Of a stretch of 64,000 nt of DNA, positions 1-11,604 are shown in pieces. Where the stretch lies: NCBI GenBank assembly GCA_039720395.1, contig CM077824.1, forward strand, positions 14,777,198-14,841,197, written 5' to 3'. The DNA comes from Liquidambar formosana. Lineage: Eukaryota > Streptophyta > Magnoliopsida > Saxifragales > Altingiaceae. Every line of letters starts with the position of its first letter. Position 1 is the stretch's first letter. The notes beneath the pieces were generated by a model. The model saw only the letters and a program-made list of their open reading frames with translations. It did not search any database and was not told the origin of the DNA. The position numbers and the translations under genes were made by a program.

Positions 1-2846
1 CTTCATGATTTGAATTAATATGCATCCATGAACCAATCATAAGGTGCTAGAAAAAAGAAGATGAGCCATTTCGTATCATATATTAGAAGTATGACATGTT
101 ATCAAGTCCTCTATGATAGAAAGTAAATCAAAAAAGAAAAAAAAAACATCACATTTCTAGGATAGCAAGTAATATGAAACAACATAATGAGAACTGATGG
201 GAGAAGAAACTATTAAAAGAAATCACATTTTTATACCCAACCATAGTTTATACACATTTACCTCTTGTCGAGTAGAAACTGAAGGTACAGGAGTATGCAT
301 TCTGTCTCCATCACCTCCACTCCAACCCTATAAACATTACACTTTATGATTTTAATTAATATGCATCCATGAACCAATCACAAGGTGCCAAAAAAAAGAA
401 GATGAGCCATGTCTCATCATATATTAGAAATATGACATGTTATCAAGTACTCTAGGATAGCAAGTAAATCGAAAAAGAAAAAAAAATCACATTTCTGGGA
501 TAACAAGTAATATGAAACAACATAATAAGAACTGATGAAGAGGAAGCTATTAAAACAAATCACATTTCTATATCCAACCATAGTTTATACACATTTACCT
601 CTTGTCGAGTAGAAGCTGAAGGTACAGGAGTATGCATTCTGTCTCCATCACCTCCACTCCAACCCTATAAACATTACACTTTATGATTTTAATTAATATG
701 TAGCACTACATTCTTACCAAATTCAACACCCAAAAAACTAAATATAGTTTCATAAAATCAAAAAGTATAAAATTTAAGAAGATAATTAACAATACTAAAG
801 CTATTCTTAAAACCAAATAAGGTTTTAGGTCTCAAGGCTTAACGAATATATAATTTACAAAGAAAAACACTAACCTCATCTCTCCTGAGTATTTGGGAAA
901 CCATTTTTTTCATTTCTTCCATCTCTCGGTTGACATTGAGTAAACCAGCTTGCAAACTTCTTATCGTATTGTTCTGTCTTGCTTGTCCTTCTATTTTAGA
1001 TATTGATGTACCATGTCCAAGCCCTCGTACATAGCCTCGAGGATCGGGACCAAGGACATGTGCAAGAGCATCATTTCTTACATTGTTTGCAGGCTGTCTG
1101 GGATATTCATTTATTTTTACCTAGAAGAACACACAGATTATGTGTTAAAAAAAAAACCAAAAGTGATATAAATGTACATTGTAAGTGTAAAAGTAAACGT
1201 TCTACCATAACTTCAGCAACAGCTTCATTGATAGGCTGTTTTCCTCCCTTCAAATGCCCACGTATCCACACATCAACACGATTCACCTCATCAGGTGCAT
1301 CACTCTCCTTTCTCTAAATTTGAAATAAGACATTTAAAAGTCATGAAGAAGATAAGATTATTTAAACTCTTAAACTAAAAAAAATATAAATCAACTTAAC
1401 AAATTGACTTCTTACCATATCATCCTCTAATCGAGCATAGCCCTTCCGGCTGGTTGTGTGTGGGAGCTTTTGGCACTTCCGCATTTCTTGAAATATTTTG
1501 CTCCTTGCCTGTAAAATAAATGCAATTAGTTAGCAATCTAGTTAAAGAACTAAAAGAAAGAAGATGTGACTTTTATATTTTCACAAACACAGGTTATCGT
1601 AAAAGCCTATACAAATCATACAGAATCGAGAAAGAAAACCATAAAACCCACAAAACAATCGCCAAAAAAATGGAGACCAATGAATATATATATATAACTC
1701 ATTAGAATCAATGAGTTGCTTTGCTTAGAATCTAATTAAGAAGATCATTTTTTTATCATCCTTTTTCAATTAAGACAACACTCAATTGACCTTTTTTTTT
1801 TGGATAAGTAACTCAATTGACTCATGCTAGTGATACCTCTACATTAACAATTTAAAAAAGCCATATCTATATTACCTTTTAATATATAGATACTGACATG
1901 TTTATTTCTTATCCACTTTCTTTAACTTGTTCAAAGAACAAGCATGGTGGACCTGGGATAGATTGTCCAATAGCAGCAGCCAAAAAAAAATAAAATTCCT
2001 TCCAACTACTTACAAGGAAGTAAGGTGACAATCGTTGCTCTAGGAATTCCTTCCATTGAACATCTGTTACATCATCAGGCTGTGCATTTGCAAGACCATT
2101 TACATCACCTTTTGAAGCCATTTCTCTTATTGATCTTGTTAACAAACATTTGCGGTCTCTCAAAAGCTTTCCCATTTTTTGCAATATACCCTTCCTATGG
2201 CTCTCCTCCAGATTGTAATTTTGCTGCATTAGCATATTAAGAAACTCAGGCATTAAAAATGGGAACAAGAATAATTTTGTAAACAATTTATTATATGTCT
2301 ATAAAATACCTGCACTAATTCCCATAATGCATTTTTCTTTTTTTCTGGAAGCTTACTCATATCTTGTGTCACTGGGATATTCTCTCTTACCAAGCTCCCA
2401 AGATAGGTAGACAATTTAATAGATTGTTTACCAATTGGTTGAGACCTCTCATTGAACTCAATATCAATACGATGCTCCTTTCCTTTATCATTGAGTCTCA
2501 ATTTTGATGGCCCCCTTGTTTTCTTTGGTGGTTCTTCACTATCATTTGGCTCTCCTTCTGTATTGGGAGATATGGTAGGAGGAGAATTTGAACCTTCGTC
2601 AGAAATTCTAACTCTTGAATTACTTCTCCCCTCCATAGATGCAGCAACAGCAGCTGTATTTTGTTTTTTGGCACGTTTTTCAGCATTTTTTGAGCTCTTT
2701 GAAATTATATGCAAAACAACAACAATACGAAAAGTTAGTAAATGGTGCAATGTATTTCCCATTTTTATAACATTATATGTAACTAAAATTTTAACAAAGA
2801 TCTTACTTACTTCACCAGAATCGGATATCTTGCGTCTGCCCGACAT
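1..2846 (-). CDS. TNP1-like / Transposase_24-type CACTA accessory protein, 3' end off the window
   Basis: This is the second CACTA gene, expected to bind subterminal repeats. The start ATG is at 2846 (MSGRRKISDSGE). Inferred exons are 2846-2811, 2696-2310, 2223-2014, 1508-1416, 1313-1206, 1120-875, 664-599 and 327-262. Every one is a multiple of three, so all junctions are phase 0, and all have GT..AG borders. At least 404 residues are visible. An N-terminal basic and Ser-rich part is followed by a Transposase_24-like region (about residues 100-280) with HTTSRKGYARLEDDM and a later NDALAHVLGPDP segment, both typical of plant En/Spm-associated proteins. A heptad-like stretch (about 335-355) may be a coiled coil. 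The last two visible exons are near-identical 22-codon copies. No stop is seen before position 262, so the gene continues left. Confidence 0.8.
5..688. repeat. Tandem duplication, period about 340 bp, containing a TNP1 exon
   Basis: A block beginning ATGATTTTAATTAATATG occurs at about 5, 346 and 683. The stretch 5-345 therefore repeats at 346-682 with about 90% identity or better by eye. Each copy holds one 66-bp exon of the TNP1-like gene (262-327 and 599-664) with its own splice sites. The third block start is followed by unrelated sequence. Confidence 0.9.
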
Positions 2847-3183
2847 CTTGCTCTATTAGCTACCTGAAATTGACAAAAGAATATTAACAAATATATAGCA
2901 AACTTAAGTTTCAACTTAGTTTAGATAGAGGAATAACAAGTTTCAACTTTGACAAATAAAGTTTGAGTTGTAGATTATGCATTATCATTAATTAACCAAA
3001 TTAAATCATTCTCTCATACCTATTCCTTAATTTCAACAGCAAACTTAATTTAGGTGGAGGAATAACAAGTTTCAACTTTGACAAGATATCGACAAATGAA
3101 AAACAAGCAAGAAATGAATGTAGGAAAAGTGCAAAAGTTGAAAGTTAAGAGTATCATTTAAAACTAATTACAATCACAACAAC

Positions 3184-6100
3184 TTATTCAACATCTTCAT
3201 CTTCCTCTTCTATGCCCTCACAATCTCTCCTTGCATAATGTTCATCTTCATCATCATTTTCCAAATCTAGTCTAAATACATCTGCTGGTGTGGACGGCAC
3301 ATAAGCATTCTCATCATAAACCTCCAACTCATGAAAACCTCTTGGTGGTGCTTTTAGTACAACAGACCAACTCGATGTATCATTGTCTGTAGAATAAAAC
3401 ACTTGCTTCGCCTGTGATGCTAGAATGAATGGATCTCTTTCAAATTGACTTTGTCCTTGGAGGATTTTAACCATCAACAATCCATCTTCGACTTTGACAC
3501 CATTTCCAATGTTGGCCCAATCACATTTAAAGATAGGGATTCGAAATTTGTAGTAGTCTAACAAAATGATGTCTTTTATAATCCCATAGTAACAGATTTT
3601 TTGAACGACTTGTGCAGTGTCTCTTGCACTAGATCGACAAATAGTTTCTGCCTCAAGTGAAACACCACTGTTTTGTGTGGACTTCTCAACTTCACTTGTG
3701 TGAAATCGATGGCCATTGATAACATATCCAGAATAAGACATTACATGCTTTCTAGGCCCACGTGAAAGCCACGCCAATGTACTCGAGACATCACTTTCAA
3801 CCATGTCAACCTTCGCTGCTAACCATTCACAAAAAGTATCAGTATGTGTCTTCTGTGCAAGGGATTCATTGTTTGATAGATTCCTGTTGAATCGCTTCAA
3901 CTCCTCCATATGCATTCTAATTGAAATTGAAAAGTAAAAAAGTAAGACAAATGTATGATGTCAATAATTACAAACTAACTAACTATTATTCTCATAATGC
4001 TTACTCTATATATGGTTCAACTTCTGCACTATTTCTCAATACATAAAGATGAGCCCTTCGTAACATATCATCATCCATGACTATCTCATGCCCCTTGGAA
4101 ATTGGATGCCCTTCTAGTATTGTTTCATTCTCAAAATCTTCATTGCGATTATGACGAGTGCCTATTTCAGCTGCTTGTTTCATGTATCCACTACAAAACT
4201 GCATGCACTCTTCTGCTAGATAACATTCTGCAATGCATCCTTCAGGCCGTGCACGATTCCTAACATAACCTTTTAATACCTTCATAAATCTAAATCATAA
4301 CACATAAAATGAAACGAAAATACTAACGTTAATTGTTTAAGTGTTAACAAAATAGGCTAATATAAACATTAAGAACGATATAAATATGAGGAAAATATTA
4401 TAGTAAACTACCTCTCGAATGGGTACATCCATCGATATTGCACTGGTCCACATAGACGAGCTTCTTGTCCCAAATGGATAGACAAATGAACCATAATGTC
4501 AAAGAAAGACGGAGGGAAGAACCTTTCAAACATGCACAAAGTCTCAGCAACTTCATCTTCAAGTGGTTCCAATCTATTTCTATCAATAACTCTTTGACAA
4601 ATTTCATTGAAAAATGCACATAGTCGGAATATTGCATTCCTTGGTCCCTTAGGCAAAAGTCCTCTCAATGCTACTGGCAACAATTGTTGCATTAGGACGT
4701 GACAATCATGGGACTTAAGGCCTAATATCTTGCACTCTTCTAATAAAACACAATTCCCGATATTAGAGCTATAACCATCAGGTAACTTTAAAGACCATAG
4801 CCTAGAACAAAAAAATTTCTTCTCTGCCTTTGATAGCGTGTGTGGCGCAGCTGGTAAGTAATATTTATTATTGCCTTTATGCTCTGCATGCAACTCACGT
4901 CTAATGGACATTTCCTCCAAATCTCTACGTGAATTAAGCCCATCCTTTGATTTTTGCTTCATATGCAAAAGTGTGCCAACAATGCTCTCACAAATATTCT
5001 TTTCAATGTGCATCACGTCTAAGTTATGACGCAAAAGTAATGCCTAGAACATCAATCAAAAAGATATGTTACATTTAAAAATAACAATTATTAGATCTAC
5101 TAAAAAAATAAAAATAGACATTTAATTCACAAAAATAACTTACATCCCAATATGGTAAGTCAAAGAATATAGATTTCTTCTTCCACGGTTGAATGGTATC
5201 TTTTTGTTTCTTTTGTCCCATCTTTCTCTTCCTTTTGGTCTTTTTCTTCTTTCCCAACTCAATTTCAACATCTTTTTTCTTCTTTCCCCAATCATTTTGA
5301 ATATCTTTGACCGTACTTAGAACTTCTGAACCGAGCAACCGTCTAGGCTTCCCTCGTAGTTCATGATTTCCATCAAACCAACTTTTTTTCTTCCGAAATG
5401 GATGATTGGGTGGTAGAAATCGCCTGTGGTCTTGGTATACCTGCTTATGACTCCATTTCAACCATTTTGAAGATGTGTTGATACTACACACAGGACAAGC
5501 TAGTTTCCCCTTCGTGGCACACCCAGCTAAGTTTCCATAAGCTGGAAAATCATTTATTGTCCACATCAGAATAGCCTTCAGATTGAACATGGATTTACTA
5601 AATGCATCATAAACCTCCACTCCATTATTCCATAGCTCTTTCAAGTCATCTATAAGAGGCTCCAAATAAACATCAATGTCATTCCCTGGTTGCTTTGGGC
5701 CGGGAATTAGTAATGTTAACATGAGGTTTTCCTTCGCCATGCATAGCCATGGAGGAAGGTTATAAGTAACCAATATCACTGGCCAGCAACTATATCTAGA
5801 ACTAAGATCTGCAAAGGGATTAAACCCATCTGCCGCAAGACCAAGCCTGATATTTCGCGAATCTGATGCGAAACAAGGCCAGTTCTGATTGATTGTATCC
5901 CATGCCAATGAATCAACTGGATGGCGCATCTTACCATCTAGACTTTTGTGAGTATAATGCCACGTTAGTTGCTCTGCCTTTTCAGAAGACATAAACATCC
6001 TCCTAAGTCTTGGAATGATTGGGAAATAACGCAACACTTTTGCAGGAACTCCTTTTTGAATCTTCTTAGTGCGTAGGTTTGTCTTCCATCGCGAAGAACT

Positions 6101-6873
6101 ACATTTCGGACATGTTTCCATAAGCTCTTTATCTTTTCTAAATAAACAACAATCATTCACACAGGCATGTATCTTCTCATACCCTAGATCAAATGCCTTG
6201 AGTAACTTTTTTGTTGAATATAAAGAATCAGGAAGTGCATTATTTTGAGGAAGCATGTCACGAATGATTTCAAGAAGTTCGTTAAAACTCTTGTCAGATA
6301 GACCATTTATAGCTTTGTGCTTGTATAACACTACAGTTGCTGACAACTTTGTGTACTTTGTACAACCTGGGTACAAAGGAGTTTCAGCATCTTCCAACAC
6401 ATGTGTGAACTCTGACTCGCTTCCCTCATGTGTGCTCTTTAAGGCATCCTCATCTTGCATCCAAATATCTTTGTACATCCTATATGTATCTTGCATTTCA
6501 ACATCTTCAATATCTTCAACATCTTCATGTGGTAAGGATGCACTTGGACATTCCCCATGAAGAACCCACGTAGTGTATGTAGAATGAAACCCATGTATGA
6601 CCAAGTGCTCGAACACTATGTCATAATGGTGGCGACGTAGGTTCTTACATCGCTCACAAGGGCATACAATCTTTTTTAGATTCCCTGCATTCTCTTGAGC
6701 CATATCGGCAAACTTTCGTGCTCCAGCTTTATACTCTATCGACGTTCTACAAATTAAAACTCAACATTTCACTAAACTGATCAAATTAGTATATAATATA
6801 TATATACTTTTTAAAGTACATCTAAAAATAAAAATAAATAAAACCTTGGAAGATGCACCCATTCTTTATCCAT
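3184..6873 (-). CDS. TNP2-type CACTA transposase, five exons, about 1093 aa
   Basis: This is the transposase that binds and cuts CACTA element ends in the nucleus. Inferred exons are 6873-6845, 6746-5144, 5043-4412, 4289-4005 and 3916-3184, all with GT..AG introns and compatible phases, giving 3282 nt with one stop at the end. The small first exon supplies the start MDKEWVHLP, as in family members. Visible domains are a transposase-associated N-terminus with CPCERC (residues 38-43), a Cys cluster CVNDCC..CPKC (205-225), the TNP2/Transposase_21 core with AADGFNPF (314-321) and GPKQPGNDIDVYL (359-371), a Lys/Arg-rich stretch near 500-535, HNLDVMHIEKN at about 550-560, a DUF4218-like region (about 660-775) and a DUF4216-like region with YYGIIKDI..LDYY (about 958-972). 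The C-terminus is acidic. Length fits the family and I see no frameshift. The splice model is by eye. Confidence 0.9.
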
Positions 6874-7567
6874 TGTGACTAGTCACTAGTGGCCCACTAG
6901 CTAGCTACTTCCTACGTCAACCCAGCATCCACACAAACCAATCATTAGTGAATAACCATGCTTGAGAAATTTGAACAAATATATATTACTTGATAAAAAA
7001 ATATATATATATATTGCTGCCATAATTAATATCAAAATTAATTCTATGTATGCTTCAAATCTGTCATTGAGATGCATTCATTTATTTCTCTATTTTTTTT
7101 TAAAGGGGCTACGTATGAGTTAGAAATGTCTAATTGTTTGAGGGACGTACAAAAAAAAGAACTTATTCACAACCGAATCAATCCCAAGTCAAATAAACTA
7201 GCAATATATTTAAACAAATCACCAATTGAACTGATAGGGGAAACTGACCAGCTTAACAGGAAATACAAAATTTCACATAATTTGAAAACTCAAAATGTAA
7301 TTTATTCTAGATGCATACCAACTTGTTACAAAAAAATATATATTTTCACTAAATTTTCACAATATGAGGAAAATTGATTAGAGAGACAATAAAAAAAAGA
7401 CTTTGACCAATATAAAGTTGAAAACTCTTAGAAAGATTTCCACAATAGCACAACCGACATATTGATCAGCTCAAAATAGACATAAACCATAAAGTCAAAC
7501 AAAATAGATATGCCAGGCCAATATAAAGCTCAACAACTTCACTAGTATTGCTTCAGTTTATCTTGCT

Positions 7568-7632
<65 letters not shown>

Positions 7633-9168
7633 TAGATCAAGTTAGACCATATCACCCATAACCTAAAACATGAAGTGGATGTCATTGTCTCTCTTTCTCC
7701 TTTTTTTTTTCCTTTTTTTCTGAAAAATAAACATTCCTATTTGTTTAAATATGAGGGACAATTAAGTATTTAAAATATAAAATGTAATTGTCAATCAAAA
7801 GTTTTAATGAGATACAGAGTTTTATAATTAAGTAGCATAGATAGGTAGATTAATTTACAAAAGTAATCCCTCAATTGCATGAATAAAATCTTCATAACTA
7901 TCCTTCTGGGATAGTTAATTACCCTCCCAACCCTTTTAAATTACCTCAAGGCCCATGGTAAGACAATTATATAAACCTCAAAGAGTAAGGGAAAGATAGC
8001 ATAGAAATCTTCATAATTTAATGATTTTTGAAAGATAATGTAGTCATTGTGCATATTAGGAGATTAATTTAAGTCTAATGACTTATGATAGTGCTCGTTT
8101 GAAGAAAAAAAAAAAAAAAAACAGTCGGATCACAATAGGTCTCAAGTCTCAACCCTGCCCAAAGCCTTGTAACCCTAAACCACCCACAATGATAGAATAC
8201 ACCAACCAATTCATAAAAATATAACCCTAATAAAATATACAAAGACTTCAACTCTGGCTAGACCACTCATGCACATAAAAGGGGGGTTAGTTGTGTCAAA
8301 TTGGAGATCCTTGTCCTTATCACCCAAAAAAATAAAAATAAAAAATACAAAACAAAACAAATTATTGGAGATCCCATCTCAAGTCACCCAGTTGCAACAA
8401 CATGCTGTCATAGTGTCACGCACATGCAAGGGCTACCTACTGAGAGTGGGGCTACTAGAAAACAAATCTTTTTTTTTTTTTTGGGCTGGCCCTGTTGGTG
8501 TTATATCTTGATTTGGCTTGACTAATTCTCATAAATGCGACGTATAATTACCATCCATTCTACATCATTTGAAACTCGAGATAATAACCCCAAAAGAGAG
8601 TAAGAAGTTGAACCCAACATCTTCCACTTCTTGAAACAAAAGTCTAAGAGAAACTAATAGCATAGCGCATAAATAACATTTTTTAGACCTAATTGAGGCT
8701 AGCTTCCAATGGCATTGGCATTGCAAGTCTTATTAATCGGCATTATAAAAAGTAGTACATGGTTTATCTAGTTGGAGAAAAATATTGAACAGCACTAGAT
8801 ATAGGATAAGTTTAAATAATGCTTTAATTAGGTCTGGGTGCCAATGATGAATGTGAACAAGAAGTCAAGACATAATATACTGCATTTCAAACAGTTAGAA
8901 TTATTTAGGCACACACAGAGTTTCTTCATGATGATAATCATTGCTCAAACACAAATTGGTTTTGCAATTAATTCTGGGACAATAATAAAACCCCAGAATT
9001 AATATTCATAGGTTTTCTTGTTTGGGTGTGGGATTAGGTCTCTTTTTTCTTCTTTTTTTTCTTTTTTTTTGGGGGGGGGGTGTTGGGGGTAAAGTTCTCT
9101 ACATCAAATCTGAAATTGCTCAAGAGACTGAACCCAAATTTTTAGTTGGCAGAAATGTCTGAACTTAC
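6874..9168. other. Non-coding interior of the CACTA element
   Basis: The sequence is AT-rich between the transposase start and the leader exons. It holds a compound microsatellite (AC)n(AT)n(AG)n at about 7570-7632, poly(A/T) runs and a G run at about 9070-9080. The short open frames are unconvincing, with no family resemblance or codon structure. It may be intron of a long leader transcript. Confidence 0.6.
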
Positions 9169-9758
9169 CCTCCACCACGGCCCAAGTGCCTTCCAAATCT
9201 GTTGAAAGCAAGTCCAAGTAATAGGAGCAAGTCTACAGGATCATCTATTCCCGTAATAGCTAACCCCTTTGCAGCAATTGACAAACAAACACCACCTGTA
9301 GTCTTATCCAACCAAGCTTTCTGCACAAGCCCAGAAAAATTTCTCAAAACCCATCAACAAACAAAGCTCAAACAACAAAACTAACACCACAAGATTAACG
9401 AATTCCCCAAATCTGTGTCTGGGTTCCGAGAAAAGAGGAGAAGTAAATGAAGTTTCATTGTTACGTCTAAATAATGAAAAATTCAAAACAACTAAGTCGA
9501 AATTGTTTTATGGGGTTTAACTTTCTCGAGTCCCAAACAAAGTTACTTTAAAAATTCAAAATATTAAGCTCAAATAACAAAAGCCCTGATTGGCTTCCAA
9601 GAAAACACAAGAAATTAAAAAAAAAAAATGGAAATACCTTGGTGCTGCCATCAAAGGAATTGGGTCGACACAGCCACGCGTAAATCTGCTTATTGACAAA
9701 ATTTTCTGGGAACCCACTAAACAGTTTGTCAATAAGGAACTGATAATCGGACAGAAGT

Positions 9759-10197
9759 GATTCCCATACGAAATCAGCAAAGGAAGCGCCACGAAAAGCC
9801 CGCTTAAGCCTGGCCCTTGATCCCAAAAGAAACGAGCCCAAGCTTGAAAAAAATCTGATCTGGGTTTTGCAGAGTAATGAGACGCCGACGGCAGGAGATG
9901 GTGAAGGGGATCGACACTCAACAGCGATTGAGGGAGTGTGCGAGATAAAGGGGTGTTGGGGGATTGAGGGAGTGTGTGCGAGACTGATTGCTTTAGATGG
10001 AGTGTGTGCGAGACTGATTGCGAGATGGGACTGAAGCTTCGATTCCCATACGAAATCGGCAGAGGAAGCGCACGAAACACCCGATTAAGCCTGGCCCTTG
10101 ATCCCAAGAGAAACGAGCCCTAGCTTGAAAAAATTCTGATCTGGGTTTGCAGAGTAATGAGACACCGATGGCAGGAGATGGTGAGGGGGATTGATGC
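9759..10197. repeat. Tandem duplication, period 282 bp, inside the CACTA leader
   Basis: The block starting GATTCCCATACGAAATC at 9759 recurs at 10041 and both copies run on for about 155 bp with high identity. The duplication copies part of the unidentified exon described for this region. Confidence 0.88.
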
Positions 10198-10205
10198 TCG
10201 ACAGG

Positions 10206-10357
10206 GATTGAGGGAGTGTGCGAGATGAAGGGGTTGAGGGATTGAGGGAGTGTGCGAGATGAAGGGGTTTTGAGGGATTGAGGGAGTGTGCGAGATGAAG
10301 GGGTTTTGAGGGATTGAGGGAGTGTGCGAGATGAAGGGGTTTTGAGGGATTGAGGGA
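10206..10357. repeat. Minisatellite, 34-36 bp unit, about four copies plus a partial
   Basis: Units start with GATTGAGGGAGTGTGCGAGA. The first is 34 bp and the others 36 bp. A looser copy occurs near 9925. On the minus strand the 36-bp unit keeps a reading frame and would repeat a 12-residue Ser/Pro/Leu motif, but there is no evidence that it is translated. Confidence 0.9.
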
Positions 10358-10529
10358 GTGTGCTGTGTGCTGTGTGCGTTAGATGGATCGTGTGTGAGAG
10401 TGACTGTGAGATGGAACACAGGAAGAGTAAAGCAACAAAAAAAATAAAAAATAAAAGGGGAACTTGCAAAATTTAGTCAAGCGAGGCAAACTACCCGCTA
10501 AAAATTTCGTGGGACTTTTGGTGTTTTAT

Positions 10530-10867
10530 TAACGACGTGCACAATAGGCCGTTAATGAGCAATTCTCGGGAAGTCAATTACGACGTGTAGAACGCGTCGT
10601 AAATAATAAGTGGAATCCTCGACTTAACATCTACGACGTGTAGAACATGTCGTGAAAAGGCAAATCTCGGTACAGTATTTACGACGCACAAAACAAGTCG
10701 TAATAGATCTCATTAACGACGCGCTTCTCCTGTACGTCGTGAATATTGTCTACATGGGGCCTTTTAACGACGTGCTAAGTAAGTATGTCGTAAAAGACCC
10801 ATATTAACGACTTGCAATCATGCACGTCGTTAATTTCAAGTCGTGGAAAGCCTATTTTGTTGTAGTG
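10530..10867 (-). repeat. CACTA subterminal repeat array and terminal inverted repeat
   Basis: About seven imperfect hairpin units carry ACGACGTG-like sequence on one arm and CGTCGT or GTCGTAA on the other, for example at 10535, 10580, 10632, 10680, 10712, 10766 and 10805. They end at the TIR. In En/Spm such repeats are bound by the element's own DNA-binding protein, so these are the likely targets of the TNP1-like product. Confidence 0.85.
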
Positions 10868-11596
10868 GAGGTATTTCTAGGTTCAATTTGATAAATCAAT
10901 GGCTCGGGATTAAAATGGCTCAATACAGTTCAAGTTGGTTAATTGACCCTTCTTTGGGTTAGCTCTAATTGACTCACAATTACCAACCAAATCTTTTCAA
11001 ATTGACTTTCATTAGTCATCATTTTACCCCCAAAAGTGTTTTATGGAGTTCAATTTTGATGTGGAAAGTGTTTGGTTTGACCCTATGTGCATGCCCATGC
11101 CCATGCTTAGCAAAGGTAAAGCATAGCGGTTAACCGCCTTGTTCAAACCTAACCATGCCCCCATGGTTAGTGGTTTTCACCCTAAAATGTTCAAAAACAT
11201 ATTCCTCATCGAAACACAGTCGTTTTGGCTTTTGTTTCATCAAAATCGGAGTTCATTTGGCCCCTGAAACACTTCTAGAAGGAATAGGAGTCAAAATAGG
11301 GCAAAAATCCGGAGTGGGCTCGGGTGACCACCCAGCCTTGGGCGGCTAGCCGCCTGGGCCCAGGTGGCTAGCCGCCCAGGCCCTGGTGGTCACTCGAGAC
11401 CACTTTCCTATTTGCACCATGATTCCTTGCTGAAGCGGATTCTTGCCTATTTTGACGTATTTGGGCTCTTTTGGACGAGTTTCCTTCTAATTTTTGGTAA
11501 CTTCTGAGTTACTTAAGCCCCAAGGGGGTCTCTAATAGCCCTTGGATTAATTTTTAGGGTTTTAATCCCAGCCATTGATTAATCCTAATTGAAGTC

Positions 11597-11604
11597 TATA
11601 AATA
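11597..11604 (+). promoter_or_regulatory. Probable LTR TATA box
   Basis: TATAAATA is followed by CCCCC and a transcribed-leader-like stretch. It is the best core promoter signal in the LTR-like region. Confidence 0.45.

Larger units (their letters stand above)
9169..10469 (-). pseudogene. Spliceable gene fragment of unknown identity in the CACTA 5' region
   Basis: At least two exon-like blocks lie on the minus strand. The first ends at 9638 with donor AAG|GTATTT and reads open upstream through about 9841. The second (9320-9169) has acceptor TTGTGCAG and donor GG|GTAAGTTC. The junction keeps frame (phase 0), and the second block encodes a hydrophobic stretch with PVDLLLLLGLAFNRFG. The open frame has no ATG at its upstream end, so it could be a captured fragment, a leader exon of the transposase transcript, or both. 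I do not recognise the protein family. Upstream, 9993-10469 is open because of a 36-bp (12-codon) repeat. The canonical splice sites argue against chance, but the function is unknown. Confidence 0.5.
1..10867 (-). mobile_element. CACTA (En/Spm) transposon, right-hand >10.8 kb, candidate autonomous
   Basis: The plus strand ends in TAGTG at 10863-10867, so on the minus strand the element begins CACTACAACAAAATAGGC, a canonical CACTA terminus. Inside the terminus is a dense array of ACGACGTG-type repeats (10530-10850). Reading inward on the minus strand come a gene-like leader (10.45-9.17 kb), a TNP2 transposase gene (6873-3184) and a TNP1-like gene (2846 to beyond position 262). I see no opposite terminus, so the element continues left of the window. 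The three bases flanking the terminus are GAG; the partner target duplication cannot be seen. Both transposition genes read open through all inferred exons, which is rare for old copies and suggests recent activity. Assignment is firm; autonomy is inferred. Confidence 0.92.

Noticed and set aside
9993..10469. 158-codon minus-strand frame with a repeated 12-residue motif and hydrophobic start
   Set aside because: It opens with TTG rather than ATG, and the frame stays open because the repeat unit is 36 bp. Kept as a repeat and possible leader, not as a gene.
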